A DNA stretch of 64,000 nt from Leeuwenhoekiella parthenopeia (GCF_020782115.1 NZ_JAJGMW010000019.1:25963-89962); one strand, 5' to 3'; counted from the stretch's first letter, positions 9,012-18,326 are shown. Translations and numbers: made by a program. The notes: generated by a model not told the origin, from the letters alone.

Positions 9012-10004
9012 TTATTCTGAAGTAATCCTTTCTAAAAGCGACTGAGCTTCTTTTACCCTGTAGTTCTGGGCGGAACGTATACATTGCAGCAGTAAGGCTG
9101 AATCAAGCAGGGTTTCTTTGGTATTGCTAACCAAGACCAATGATCCGGTATACGCAGTACTTTCCATTTCGGTGGAAGCTTTAAGCTCTTCATTTTCTTT
9201 TTCGGATGAAAAGAGCGGTTCGTATTCCAGGGGATAATCTTCCTTATTGATACCCAAGGATTCCAACACCCGGTTTGCAACCTCGGGTACGGTTAACAGT
9301 TCATAATCCTTTGGAATATAGACTCCCGAAGCTGCACCTCCCATCAAAACGGCTAACATAGGCATCAACTGCCCGGGCTGCACGAAAGCCCTCCTGGACT
9401 CCTTTCCGCGAATAATAAGCGGCTGATTTTTAGCAATACGTTCTTCAAACAAGGGCACAACAGAACCTGACGAACCGTACACATTGCACAACCGCAGGAT
9501 GTGAATTTCAATATTTTGATTTTGCTTCTGCTCGCTCAGCGCATACATTTCAAAGAGCTTTTTGGTGCGTCCCATCACACTCTGAGGATTTACTGCTTTA
9601 TCTGTTGAAACAAAGATGAATCGAGCTACCTGATGCGCTATCGCCTTATCGAGAATCTGCTTAGCTCCTGTAAAATTGGTATTAATAGCTGCACACACGT
9701 TAGTCTCAACCATAGAGACGTGCTTGTAAGCCGCCGCGTGTATAAGCGTCGTGACTTTGAACTCATTGAACAGATGCGTAACGAAAGCTTCATTGCAAAT
9801 GCTGTCTATAAAATACCTGATCGCGGTATTCGGGGCGACCTGTTTTAATTCAAGTAACAAGCCGTGTAAAGCCGTTTCGGCAAAATCAACCAGAATCAAC
9901 TGTTTTGGATTGCGTTTAGCAAGACCCAGGGTGAGTTCGCGGCCAATGCTTCCTGCGGCTCCCGTGATTAGAATGATTTCGTTCTGTACTGAATGTTGCG
10001 TCAT
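9012..10004 (-). CDS. CapD/FlaA1-like NDP-sugar epimerase/dehydratase (short soluble form)
   Basis: This short-chain dehydrogenase (330 aa) acts on nucleotide-activated sugars. The NAD(P)-binding motif GAAGSIGRE is at about residues 15-23, and the active-site block STDKAVNPQSVMGRTKK is at about 132-148. The common full-length polysaccharide biosynthesis protein CapD has four membrane helices before this domain (about 600 aa in total). Here only the SDR domain is present, starting at residue 1, as in soluble PseB/FlaA1-type enzymes. It sits 2 bases downstream of the aminotransferase gene on the same strand, so a UDP-4-keto-6-deoxy sugar may pass from this enzyme to that one. That pairing is an inference. 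Confidence 0.85.
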   Translation of the reverse strand: MTQHSVQNEIILITGAAGSIGRELTLGLAKRNPKQLILVDFAETALHGLLLELKQVAPNTAIRYFIDSICNEAFVTHLFNEFKVTTLIHAAAYKHVSMVETNVCAAINTNFTGAKQILDKAIAHQVARFIFVSTDKAVNPQSVMGRTKKLFEMYALSEQKQNQNIEIHILRLCNVYGSSGSVVPLFEERIAKNQPLIIRGKESRRAFVQPGQLMPMLAVLMGGAASGVYIPKDYELLTVPEVANRVLESLGINKEDYPLEYEPLFSSEKENEELKASTEMESTAYTGSLVLVSNTKETLLDSALLLQCIRSAQNYRVKEAQSLLERITSE

Positions 10005-10006
10005 AA

Positions 10007-11146
10007 TCAGCGCGAAAAATACGCAATTAGCGTTTCCTGAATGTAGTTAAGTTCGGTTTTTGTGAGTCCGGCACCGCTGGGCAGGCACAGGGCGTTTTGC
10101 CAAAGACTTTCGGCAACGGGATTCCCAAAATAGTGTTGTTCTTTATAGATTCCCTGTAAATGCAAGGGTTTCCACGGCTGGCGGCTTTCAATCCCGGCAC
10201 TTTGCAAGTGTTGCAGTAGGCCTTTTGGCGTAGCGTTTTCCTGAGGTGTACTAAAACGTAAAACATTCAGCCAATAGTTTGAAAAGCATTCCGGTGGTTC
10301 GTTTAACAATGCAACACCTGATTGTTCTTTGAAAATTTCGCTATACACTGCGTGTATATTCCGCTTTGCGGAAACCTTAACATCCAAAGACTGCAACTGA
10401 CTTTTTCCTAAAGCTGCATTGAGACCGGGCATTGCATAATTATAGCCCACCGTGTCGTGCTCAAAAGCTTGCTGAGTGATTTTCGCCTGACTCGCGAGAT
10501 GCCGTGCCAATTTTGCCTGTTCCGCATTTTTACAAATCAATGCTCCGCCCCCACCGGTGGTGATGATTTTATTGCCGTTAAAGGATAAGATTCCAAAATC
10601 GCCGAAAGTCCCGCAGGCGTTTCCAGCAACACTGCTTCCGAGTGCTTCTGCAGCATCTTCAATAAGCGGAATCTCGTATTCCTGTGCAATCGCTGCGATC
10701 TCCTGAATTTTGCACGGAATACCGTATGAGTGAACCGCTACAATCGCAGCCGGTTTTTTATGCTGACTTAAACAAAATTGAATAGCCTCGAGCACTGCAT
10801 CGGGATCCAGGTTGTAGGTTTCAGGCTCGCTGTCTACAAAAACCGGAATGGCGTTGAGATATGCGATGGGATTGGCAGTAGCTACATAGCTCATCGTCTG
10901 GCAAATCACAAAATCGCCACGTTTCACCCCGGCCAAAATAAGCGCCAGATGTAATGCGGCAGTACCTGAATTTAAAGCAACAACCTCAGCTTCGGTATTT
11001 AAATGCGCTTTTAAATCCTGCTCAAAAGTCTGTACAAAAGGACCACCCGCTGTAATCCAGTTCTCCTGCAAAGCCTCCGCCACTGCGTTAGTATCCGTTT
11101 CGTTAAGCAACGGAAGCGAAAGACCTATTTTGGGCGTTTTAGTCAT
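10007..11146 (-). CDS. DegT/DnrJ/EryC1/StrS family PLP-dependent sugar aminotransferase
   Basis: The 379-aa protein is a fold-type I aminotransferase of nucleotide-keto-sugars. Visible signatures are LNSGTAALHLALILAGV (about 58-74), VAVHSYGIPC (about 141-150), IEDAAEALGS (about 161-170), and the PLP-lysine region SFNGNKIITTGGGG (about 188-201), where K193 should form the Schiff base. Length is normal. It resembles the PglE/LegC/PseC group making 4-amino-4,6-dideoxy sugars. It lies between the WecA/MraY-like transferase (12 bases upstream) and the CapD-like SDR in one operon, which suggests synthesis of an amino-sugar for a surface polysaccharide. The exact sugar cannot be read from sequence. 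Confidence 0.9.
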   Translation of the reverse strand: MTKTPKIGLSLPLLNETDTNAVAEALQENWITAGGPFVQTFEQDLKAHLNTEAEVVALNSGTAALHLALILAGVKRGDFVICQTMSYVATANPIAYLNAIPVFVDSEPETYNLDPDAVLEAIQFCLSQHKKPAAIVAVHSYGIPCKIQEIAAIAQEYEIPLIEDAAEALGSSVAGNACGTFGDFGILSFNGNKIITTGGGGALICKNAEQAKLARHLASQAKITQQAFEHDTVGYNYAMPGLNAALGKSQLQSLDVKVSAKRNIHAVYSEIFKEQSGVALLNEPPECFSNYWLNVLRFSTPQENATPKGLLQHLQSAGIESRQPWKPLHLQGIYKEQHYFGNPVAESLWQNALCLPSGAGLTKTELNYIQETLIAYFSR

Positions 11147-11158
11147 AAATACACTGTA

Positions 11159-12208
11159 TTACTTTTCTTCTTTAAACTGCTTTACCAAAAGTCTGAGGTA
11201 AAAATGAAACCCAAACCAAAGCATCGCTTGTAAAACAAAATACAGATAAATTCCGGTTACGGGAACCAGATAAACCGCCCCCAATACCTGAATAAGGGTT
11301 GCCAGAAAAACCACAAGCGCGATAAAGGCAGGACGGTAACCCACGCGCAACAACAAGGAGTAACTGTGTAGCTTATCGCGTTCAAATAAGGATTTACCGG
11401 CACGAAGACGCAGACTAAAAACCCGCAGCGTATCAAAAACGGGAAACCAAAATAAAGCTATTGCGACTGGCAGACGCTGGCTGTAGGTCTCGAGCCAGTA
11501 GTTAGTTGTAGAAAGGTCTGCTTCAATAAATTTGATGAGTAACACACTGCACAACAAGCCCAGAAACAGCGAACCGCTATCACCCATAAAGATCTTGGCA
11601 GGTTCTTTATTGAGCATTCTAAAACCAAATACCGCGGCAACCACTACAAATAAAAACGGATTGAAAAAAGGGATCTGAAAAAACAGCATCCCTAAAATTG
11701 CCGTAAGCGCAACGAGAGCTGCCAGTCCGTCTGAACCGTCAATAAAATTAAACGCGTTGGTACCAAAGGTGAGAATCGCTATACTCAGAATAACACTTAA
11801 CGCATAAGGCATCAGCAGAAAACGATCTTCAAATAAAACCGTTTCCAAACGTACATCGGCCACGACGACCACAAAGCCAATAAGAACGAGCTGGGCAATG
11901 AGTTTGGGTAACCAGCCTAAAGATTTGAGATCGTCTATCAAACCCAAAATAAATATGCCGGTCAGCCCCAGAAAAAGCCATTTTTCGGTCACAAGAAATT
12001 CGGGGTAAAACCAGGCTGAGGCTCCAAAAATTCCCAGAATTATCGCAATACCTCCTGATGCCGGCACTGCTTTTTTGTGCAGTTTTTTTCCGCCTCCGGC
12101 ATCACTAAAAAGGTCTGCCAGTCGGGTTTTGTAAAGCAGCATACATAAACCGTAGGTAAGCAACAGAGCTATAAACGGCGGCAGTAAATTGGCTAAAGAA
12201 TAGGGCAC
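11159..12208 (-). CDS. Glycosyl-1-phosphate transferase, MraY/WecA family
   Basis: The 349-aa polytopic membrane enzyme transfers a sugar-1-phosphate from a UDP-sugar to undecaprenyl phosphate, starting a lipid-linked glycan. Conserved acidic motifs are present: LIDDLKSLGWLPK (about 90-102), FNFIDGSDGLAAL (about 152-164) and KIFMGDSGSLFLG (about 205-217), together with about ten hydrophobic helices. It begins the minus-strand operon that continues with the DegT aminotransferase and CapD-like SDR, so it most likely initiates capsule or O-antigen-like polymer rather than peptidoglycan. It is clearly not MraY in context, as no mur genes are nearby. Confidence 0.88.
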   Translation of the reverse strand: MPYSLANLLPPFIALLLTYGLCMLLYKTRLADLFSDAGGGKKLHKKAVPASGGIAIILGIFGASAWFYPEFLVTEKWLFLGLTGIFILGLIDDLKSLGWLPKLIAQLVLIGFVVVVADVRLETVLFEDRFLLMPYALSVILSIAILTFGTNAFNFIDGSDGLAALVALTAILGMLFFQIPFFNPFLFVVVAAVFGFRMLNKEPAKIFMGDSGSLFLGLLCSVLLIKFIEADLSTTNYWLETYSQRLPVAIALFWFPVFDTLRVFSLRLRAGKSLFERDKLHSYSLLLRVGYRPAFIALVVFLATLIQVLGAVYLVPVTGIYLYFVLQAMLWFGFHFYLRLLVKQFKEEK

Positions 12209-12280
12209 GTATCAATTTTATGGTTTTCAAATATACGCAAGGCCAAAGCAAACCTGTTTACAAATCATCGTAAATGAAAA

Positions 12281-12302
12281 AAAGCCGCCTGTTGGCGACT
12301 TT
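12281..12302 (-). terminator. Rho-independent terminator after osmC-like gene
   Basis: The stem pairs 281-289 with 294-302 (one mismatch, 4-base loop) and is followed on the minus strand by a run of seven T. It lies 26 bases beyond the osmC-like stop codon. Confidence 0.65.
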
Positions 12303-12327
12303 TAATTTTATATCGTTCTGCAAGAAA

Positions 12328-12747
12328 TTAGGATTCTAAAGTAGCGTCAAGCGTGATCTCTGCCTTAAGCAGTTTTGAGATCGGGCAATTTTCTTTAGCC
12401 TTATTGGCCAACTTTAAAAACTCGTCTTCGCTGCACTCCGGCACTTTACCGGTTAAGGTTAAATGCACCTTAGTCACCGCACCGTCTTCAAAAGTTACTT
12501 TAGCTTCGGTATGCAGATTTTCGGGATTGTAATCTTCTTCGCCTAAAAACGCAGATAATTGCATGGTATAACATCCTGCGTGAGCCGCTCCGATTAATTC
12601 TTCCGGGTTTGTACCTTTTCCATCTTCAAAACGGGTAGCAAAACCATATTTTGCAGCATCAAGTACACCACTTTCGGTAGAAATAGTTCCCATTCCGGCT
12701 TTAATTCTTCCTTTCCAAGTTGCAGATGCGTTACGTGTAAATTTCAT
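12328..12747 (-). CDS. OsmC family organic hydroperoxide reductase
   Basis: This 139-aa protein is of the normal OsmC size. The two redox cysteines expected in the family are present, one in GAAHAGCYTMQLSAFL (about residue 58) and one in KENCPISKLL (about residue 125), which reduce organic hydroperoxides as a dimer. The start MKFTRNASATWKG is typical of the OsmC (YhfA-unlike) subgroup. It is transcribed alone, with a hairpin terminator downstream and the divergent hypothetical gene at 12884. Regulation is not evident. Confidence 0.9.
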   Translation of the reverse strand: MKFTRNASATWKGRIKAGMGTISTESGVLDAAKYGFATRFEDGKGTNPEELIGAAHAGCYTMQLSAFLGEEDYNPENLHTEAKVTFEDGAVTKVHLTLTGKVPECSEDEFLKLANKAKENCPISKLLKAEITLDATLES

Positions 12748-12883
12748 AGTAGTATTATTTTTCTTTTTTGGTTATATCTAAAACTACTAAGCACAGGACG
12801 GTTCTGCAACATTTTAATGATATTTTAGCTTTTGAAACACCAGTATTAACGGGCTTTAACAGCTTTTTGGCTAACTTGCGGGT

Positions 12884-13357
12884 ATGAAGACAGCGACGGT
12901 TTCTCAACTAAAGAAAGAATTGCAGCATCGGGACGAGGCAGACCTGCTCGAAATCTGCCTCAAACTGGCAAAATTCAAGAAAGAAAACAAAGAATTGCTT
13001 ACCTACCTGCTGTTTGAATCTGATTATGAAACCGGTTATGTGGAAAGCGTCAAGGAGCTGATCGCCGAACAGTTTGAGACCATCAATACCAAGAATTATT
13101 ACTGGATGAAGAAAGGCATCCGTAAGATTCTGAAGGAGACCAAAAAATACGCCCGCTACTCCGGCAACAAAGAAACGGAAGTCGCGCTTTTGCTGTATTT
13201 CTGCGAAAAAATGACGGAGGTGCGCCCTGCAATACGCAACAATAATGTATTGCGAAACCTGTATCTGCGCCAGAAGGAATACATCGCCAAAAAGATCGAA
13301 GCGCTGCACGAAGATCTGCAGCTAGACTATATACATGCACTTGAAAAATTAGATTAA
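12884..13357 (+). CDS. Conserved hypothetical, charged helical protein
   Basis: I recognise this only as a Bacteroidota conserved protein without a named function. The 157 residues are highly charged and predicted helical, starting MKTATVSQLKKELQHRD, with a lysine-rich centre (YYWMKKGIRKILKETKKYARYSG, about 67-88 read in parts). There is no signal peptide, membrane segment or catalytic motif that I can identify. It is separated by 1 base from the aldose epimerase gene downstream, so the two are co-transcribed and probably translationally coupled. A nucleic-acid or protein-binding role would be a guess. Confidence 0.75.
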   Translation: MKTATVSQLKKELQHRDEADLLEICLKLAKFKKENKELLTYLLFESDYETGYVESVKELIAEQFETINTKNYYWMKKGIRKILKETKKYARYSGNKETEVALLLYFCEKMTEVRPAIRNNNVLRNLYLRQKEYIAKKIEALHEDLQLDYIHALEKLD

Positions 13358-13358
13358 T

Positions 13359-14135
13359 ATGACCACCTTACAACTTGACCAATTAAAAGTACAATTAGAT
13401 GAAGGTTCACTCGTGAGCTTTAAGGCTAACGGACATGAATACATACACCAGGTAGGCAGTCCCGGTTGGGGCAAGTCTGACGACGAAATGTTCCCCATCA
13501 TAGGCCCTACTGATGAAGCCGGTTTTAAGGTAAAAACACCTAAAGGAGATGCGGTTCTAGATCAGCATGGCTTGTTACGCGAACTTAAATACCAATGCGT
13601 GGATGCTACAGAAACCCAGGCGGTTTTTCAAAAAACCTACACGGCCAATACTCCGGTTAAAAACTCCAAATTCCCGAAAAAATCTAGCGAAGAATGGTTG
13701 ACCTGGCCTTATGATTTCAGGTTTCAAAAGCAGTTTAACCTCAAGCAGGACGCGCTGGAAATTGAATTTATCATCACCGGCCCCGAAGGGATGCCATTTA
13801 TGCTGGGTTATCATCCCGCATTTAAATTACACAGTGAAAATCCGGTAGTAGTTACTTCAAAAGAGGAAATTCCATTAAAGGATATTCTCGCAGTAGGCAG
13901 CAGGGCTTACGAGGTTGCAGATTGTACCGAGATCACACTTAAGGACGCCAAAACACTGCGTATCAGTTCGCAGGGATTTGGCAATTTTATGTTGTGGACC
14001 GAAGTCACCAATATGCTGTGCATCGAGCCTGTGAGCTTTTATCCCTACGCAGTAGAGCAGAAAAATCTGGACAAGGGCTTTAGACAACTCATCAATGAGC
14101 CGGCGCGGTTTAAAGTTACCCTGTCTATAGCTTGA
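13359..14135 (+). CDS. Aldose 1-epimerase family protein (YeaD/LacX-like)
   Basis: This 258-aa protein belongs to the galactose mutarotase-like superfamily that interconverts alpha and beta anomers of sugars. Features are the N-terminal strand SLVSFKANGHEYIHQ, WGKSDDEMFPIIGP (about 38-51), DQHGLLRELKY (about 68-78) carrying the conserved His, and MLGYHPAFKL (about 147-156) with the second conserved His. The final motif CIEPVSFYP supplies the usual acidic residue. Length fits the short LacX-type subgroup, which acts on hexose or hexose-6-phosphate. It is the second gene of a two-gene operon with the charged hypothetical gene upstream. Confidence 0.85.
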   Translation: MTTLQLDQLKVQLDEGSLVSFKANGHEYIHQVGSPGWGKSDDEMFPIIGPTDEAGFKVKTPKGDAVLDQHGLLRELKYQCVDATETQAVFQKTYTANTPVKNSKFPKKSSEEWLTWPYDFRFQKQFNLKQDALEIEFIITGPEGMPFMLGYHPAFKLHSENPVVVTSKEEIPLKDILAVGSRAYEVADCTEITLKDAKTLRISSQGFGNFMLWTEVTNMLCIEPVSFYPYAVEQKNLDKGFRQLINEPARFKVTLSIA

Positions 14136-14184
14136 AGCAACCTTTTGAGCTTACCTGCATCTCAGTTTAGTAAAACTCTTAACT

Positions 14185-14724
14185 ATGAAAAAGATTCTGT
14201 TTCTCACGTTGCTTTGTCTTATTAATTATTCCTGCTCCAATGATGTAGACGAAAGCGAGGTTGTATCAATGCGTGTTAATCATTATCAGACCACTGCTAT
14301 AGGATTGTCACCCCAACTGGTTTTGATGGTTCAGGAAGGCAATGCAATTGGGTCATCTGAATGGTCCTATTTGTACGAAGGCATTTCTGGTTTTGACTAC
14401 GTTGCAGGCAAAACCTATGATCTCACTGTTAAGAAAGAACGTATCACTAATCCACCCGCCGACGCAAGTACTATTCAATATTCATTAATACGAATACAGT
14501 CAACTGAAGAAATTGACGCTGATGTTTCCTTTAAATTGGCTTTAAAAATCAACGGCGAAAATTTTGTAACCGGTACTTCGCAACTCTCAATTCTTAATGA
14601 AATTGACATCACCTGCACTAGTTTTTGTGAAGAACTTCAGACTAAACTACAAGATCAGGATTTCGTTTATGGCACCTTCAAACGCCTGGGCCTACAAAAT
14701 CTTGAATTAATTTCGGTAGAATAA
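14185..14724 (+). CDS. Hypothetical lipoprotein
   Basis: The 179-aa protein begins with a lipoprotein signal peptide (MKKILFLTLLCLINYSC), with Cys17 the predicted lipidated residue and S-N-D following. The mature part is rich in beta-prone residues and contains three further cysteines near TCTSFCEELQ (about 150-159), which may form a disulfide. I do not recognise a family. It is 49 bases after the aldose epimerase gene and convergent with the dehydrogenase gene, with only 4 bases between stops and no clear terminator hairpin. Confidence 0.7.
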   Translation: MKKILFLTLLCLINYSCSNDVDESEVVSMRVNHYQTTAIGLSPQLVLMVQEGNAIGSSEWSYLYEGISGFDYVAGKTYDLTVKKERITNPPADASTIQYSLIRIQSTEEIDADVSFKLALKINGENFVTGTSQLSILNEIDITCTSFCEELQTKLQDQDFVYGTFKRLGLQNLELISVE

Positions 14725-14728
14725 TAGA

Positions 14729-17653
14729 CTACAATAAAGCCTCCCGCAAAACGGTCACGGGATGCAATGCCTCGCGTTGTGTCCCGTCTTTAATCTGATG
14801 TCTGCAACTGGTACCCGGCGCCACGATAAGCGTGTCTGAAGGCGCTTTGCGCACAGCGGGAAACAGGGTCTGCTCCCCTATTTGCATACTGAGTTCGTAA
14901 TGCTCTTTTTCGTACCCAAAAGACCCGGCCATACCGCAACATCCGGAAGGAATAAGTGTTGGCTTATAATTTTCAGGAAGGTTGAGCATCGTGAAGGTAT
15001 GTTCCATCCCGCTGAGGGATTTTTGATGGCAATGCCCGTGAATCTTGAGTTTTTTCTCTTGCGTGATAAAAGATTTGGAGGTGATATTCCCCAGCTTGAT
15101 TTCGGCTGCGATAAACTCGTCTATTATAAATACGTTTTTGGCCAAAATCTTTGCTGCCTCCACATCTTCACTCAGCCGAATGTATTCATCCCTAAAGCCT
15201 AAAATAGACGAAGGTTCGATCCCGATAAGCGGATGTTCTGCATCAACGAGATTCTTAAATGCCTTGATGTTTTTGTCGGAAACCTTAGCAGCTTCCTTTA
15301 AAAAGCCTTTTGAAATCATCGAGCGCCCGCTCTCTGCGTGGTCTATCGTACGCACTTCATAATTGAGGCGTTGCAGGAGCACCACGGCATCTTCACCTAT
15401 TTGTGCATCCAGAAAATTAGTGAACTCATCTACAAATAGATAGACAGTCTTAATTGGATTTTTGGGGTTGAAAGCCCGCAGTTTTTTAAGGCGGTTGCGC
15501 AAGGTTTTTTTAGCCAAAGGCGGAAGGCTTCGCTCAGGGGCCACCTCGAGGGTTTTCTTAATCAATTTACCAGTAAGTTTACCGGTATACAAACCGTTTG
15601 TAACGCCGGGCACTACCGAAGCAAAGCGGTTGAGATAGCTGTTAAAGGCGAAAGCACGGGTACGGAGGGAGCTCCCGTTCTCTTTTTTATACTGGTATTC
15701 AAATTCAGCTTTTAATGCTGCTACATCCACATTGCTGGGGCACTCGCTGGCACAGGCTTTACAGCTGAGACACAGGTCAAAAACCTCTTTGAGTTCTTTA
15801 TGATTAAAAGGATTTTTTCGGGGCGAATTGGTCAAAAATTCCCGTAAGGCATTAGCCCTGCCGCGGGTCGTATCCTTTTCATTACGGGTAGCACGGTAAC
15901 TGGGGCACATGGTTCCTCCGGCCAGTGGAAGTTTTCGGCAATCGCCGCTTCCGTTGCATTGTTCAGCCGCTCTCAAAATGCCTTCAGAATCTGAAAAATC
16001 CATCAATGTTTCTACTTCCGGTTCTTCGCGGTCCGGTGTATATCTCAAATGCGTATCAAGCGGTTGCGCATCAACAATTTTACCCGGATTAAAGATATGC
16101 TGCGGGTCAAAGGCATTTTTAACCGCTTTTATGCGCTCATAGTTGGCTTTACCCAGCATCAGCTCCACAAACTCGCTGCGTACAATCCCATCGCCGTGCT
16201 CACCACTCAGGGAACCGTTGTATTTTTTTACCAGATGCGCCACAGCAGTGGTAATTTGACGAAACAGCAGCACATCATCACTTTTCTTCAGGTTGAGAAT
16301 AGGCCTCAGGTGTAACTCCCCTGCACCGGCATGTGCGTAGTACACGGCATCCTGATCAAACGTACTCATCAGAGCGGTAAACTCTTTGATATACGGGGCC
16401 AGGTCTTCTAAAGCTACTGCGGTATCTTCTATACAGGCGGCGGTTTTGCGATCGCCTACGATGTTGCCCAAAAGGCCCAGACCGGCTTTGCGCAACTCCA
16501 GCGCCTGGTTGATTTCGGGTCCTTCGAGCGTAGGATGCGCATAACTTAATCCCGATGCATCCAATGTTTCTATTAGCTTAAGAGCCTGCCTGCGGGCGGT
16601 ATCTAAATCTGCTGCACGTACCTCAAGCATCAAAATCGCTTTTGGATCGCCCTGAATGAAAAACCGGTTTTTTTGCTGCTCGCGATTATTCAGGGTGCAA
16701 TCTAAAATCACCTTATCCATCATTTCACAGGCATACAGATTATGCTGCATCACCGGCACAACGGCCTCGAGGCAGGCATTGATGGTTTTAAAATGCGCAG
16801 CAACCATCACACCTGCTGCAGGTGGAAGTTCGTCAAGCTTTAAGGTGATCTCTGTAGTAAATGCCAAGGTTCCCTCGCTTCCGGCGAGCAATTTGCACAT
16901 ATTGAAGGCTTCGGGCGTATTGGAAAACACCTCATTATTCAACAGGGCATCAAGCGCATAACCGGTGTTACGACGGTGTATTTCGGGCTTGGGATAGTTA
17001 CTTTTAATTTCGGTCTGAGCTTCTTTGGTATTTAATTGCTGATACAGCGTATCGTAGATTTTCCCTTCAAGCGTGTTTAGTTTTCGCTTTAGCGCAAATT
17101 CTTCCGCAGTTAAATCTTTAAAAACCGCTTGGCTACCGTCGCTCAAAAGGGTTTTTAGCTCAACTACTTTATCGCGGGTTACGCCATATTGAATAGAAGT
17201 TGTACCCGAAGAGTTGTTACCTACCATTCCACCAATCATACAGCGGTTTGAAGTAGAGGTATTCGGACCAAAAAATAAACCGTGAGATTCCAGAAAACGG
17301 TTTAACTCATCCCGAATGACTCCGGGCTGAACCGTAACGGTTTTTTCCTCCTGATTAAAGTCTATGATCCTTGTAAAATGTTTAGAAACATCTACCACGA
17401 TCCCCTCACCCACACATTGCCCGGCCAGAGATGTACCTGCTGTTCGGGGAATAAGTCCCACCTTATGTGAGTGTGCAAAAAGAATGAGTTTTTTAAGATC
17501 CTCTTCGGTTTTAGGAAATGCCACTGCAAGAGGCAGACGGCGGTATACCGAGGCATCGGTCGCATATAAGTTGCGGTGCAATTGATCTAACATCAACTCT
17601 CCTTCGAGTGATGCTGTAAGGGTATCGAGGGCTTCGTCAAGGCTTGTAATCAT
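14729..17653 (-). CDS. FAD-linked D-lactate/2-hydroxyacid dehydrogenase with Fe-S domains
   Basis: This is a 974-aa fusion. It starts with an FAD-binding type-4 domain (about 20-230, RTAGTSLAGQCVGEGIVVDVS), then an FAD-oxidase C-terminal domain (about 250-530, SGEHGDGIVRSEF). A cysteine region follows (about 560-650: CNGSGDCRK, then CLSCKACASECPSNVD), and last a cysteine-rich CCG domain (about 700-970: GHCHQKSLSG and PSGCCGMAGSFGYE). This architecture is the D-lactate dehydrogenase (cytochrome)/YdiJ-type family that oxidises D-2-hydroxyacids at the inner membrane face and passes electrons to quinone. Which acid it uses (D-lactate or D-2-hydroxyglutarate) is not decidable. It is a single gene, convergent with the lipoprotein gene. 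Confidence 0.9.
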   Translation of the reverse strand: MITSLDEALDTLTASLEGELMLDQLHRNLYATDASVYRRLPLAVAFPKTEEDLKKLILFAHSHKVGLIPRTAGTSLAGQCVGEGIVVDVSKHFTRIIDFNQEEKTVTVQPGVIRDELNRFLESHGLFFGPNTSTSNRCMIGGMVGNNSSGTTSIQYGVTRDKVVELKTLLSDGSQAVFKDLTAEEFALKRKLNTLEGKIYDTLYQQLNTKEAQTEIKSNYPKPEIHRRNTGYALDALLNNEVFSNTPEAFNMCKLLAGSEGTLAFTTEITLKLDELPPAAGVMVAAHFKTINACLEAVVPVMQHNLYACEMMDKVILDCTLNNREQQKNRFFIQGDPKAILMLEVRAADLDTARRQALKLIETLDASGLSYAHPTLEGPEINQALELRKAGLGLLGNIVGDRKTAACIEDTAVALEDLAPYIKEFTALMSTFDQDAVYYAHAGAGELHLRPILNLKKSDDVLLFRQITTAVAHLVKKYNGSLSGEHGDGIVRSEFVELMLGKANYERIKAVKNAFDPQHIFNPGKIVDAQPLDTHLRYTPDREEPEVETLMDFSDSEGILRAAEQCNGSGDCRKLPLAGGTMCPSYRATRNEKDTTRGRANALREFLTNSPRKNPFNHKELKEVFDLCLSCKACASECPSNVDVAALKAEFEYQYKKENGSSLRTRAFAFNSYLNRFASVVPGVTNGLYTGKLTGKLIKKTLEVAPERSLPPLAKKTLRNRLKKLRAFNPKNPIKTVYLFVDEFTNFLDAQIGEDAVVLLQRLNYEVRTIDHAESGRSMISKGFLKEAAKVSDKNIKAFKNLVDAEHPLIGIEPSSILGFRDEYIRLSEDVEAAKILAKNVFIIDEFIAAEIKLGNITSKSFITQEKKLKIHGHCHQKSLSGMEHTFTMLNLPENYKPTLIPSGCCGMAGSFGYEKEHYELSMQIGEQTLFPAVRKAPSDTLIVAPGTSCRHQIKDGTQREALHPVTVLREALL

Positions 17654-17757
17654 AGGCTAAAGGTACAATTATTCACGGATACAGATATTAACAGAGTCTT
17701 AGATAAGCTTAACAAAAGATTGGCGTGTGCGCTATTATAACTTGTATTTTCTAAAAC

Positions 17758-17765
17758 TACATTTG
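17758..17765 (+). promoter_or_regulatory. Predicted -7 promoter element upstream of small beta-barrel gene
   Basis: TACATTTG matches TAnnTTTG and ends 33 bases before the ATG at 17799. Because it lies inside the upstream in-frame extension, it argues for the ATG at 17799 over the start at 17727. Confidence 0.5.
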
Positions 17766-17798
17766 CACCAATCAAGTATTAACAAACACGAATTTATT

Positions 17799-18281
17799 AT
17801 GAAAAAATTATTTATAGCTTTTGTTTTAATCGCCGGCTTTTCATTTAGCTCACAGGCACAGGAAATCGCTGACAACGCTTTAGGTATACGTCTTGGAGAT
17901 AATGATGGTTTTGGTGCTGAAATCTCTTACCAACGTGCTTTAGGCGGAAATAACCGTCTGGAATTAGATTTAGGGTTAAGAGATGGTAGAAATTACGATG
18001 GATTTAAACTCGCAGGATTATACCAATGGGTATGGAACATTGACGGTGGCTTTAACTGGTACGCCGGTGTTGGTGGTGGTTTAGCTAGTTATGATTATAA
18101 TGACGGACCATTCAGAGACGAGAATGATACATTCGTATTTGCCGCAGGAGATATAGGTATTGAATATAATTTTGACATTCCGCTTTTAATTTCTTTGGAC
18201 TTCAGACCTGAGTTTGCTTTCGGAGACTATAATGACGATTTAGATTTTGATATCGCATTAGGTTTGCGTTACCAGTTCTAA
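17799..18281 (+). CDS. Small outer-membrane beta-barrel protein
   Basis: The 160-aa protein has a signal peptide (MKKLFIAFVLIAGFSFSSQA, cleavage before QE). Its alternating polar/hydrophobic strands with Gly-Asn-Asp turns end in LRYQF, the standard C-terminal barrel signal. It looks like an eight-stranded barrel of the OmpW/PorT-like class. The ORF extends 24 codons upstream to 17727, but that part has no signal-like character and contains the promoter element, so I start at 17799. Ligand and role are unknown. A strong hairpin terminator follows. Confidence 0.85.
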   Translation: MKKLFIAFVLIAGFSFSSQAQEIADNALGIRLGDNDGFGAEISYQRALGGNNRLELDLGLRDGRNYDGFKLAGLYQWVWNIDGGFNWYAGVGGGLASYDYNDGPFRDENDTFVFAAGDIGIEYNFDIPLLISLDFRPEFAFGDYNDDLDFDIALGLRYQF

Positions 18282-18300
18282 TAAGAAATCAACACTATTG

Positions 18301-18326
18301 AAAAGGCCGTCGATTGACGGCCTTTT
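18301..18326. terminator. Bidirectional rho-independent terminator
   Basis: A perfect 11-bp stem (301-311 with 316-326, loop GATT) is followed by a T run on the plus strand and preceded by an A run. It serves the beta-barrel gene and the convergent bshA. Confidence 0.85.

Noticed and set aside
12908..13309. 133-aa minus-strand frame overlapping the hypothetical gene at 12884
   Set aside because: The plus-strand frame is in an operon with the epimerase gene and has normal charge pattern, whereas the minus frame is a low-complexity Phe-rich mirror.
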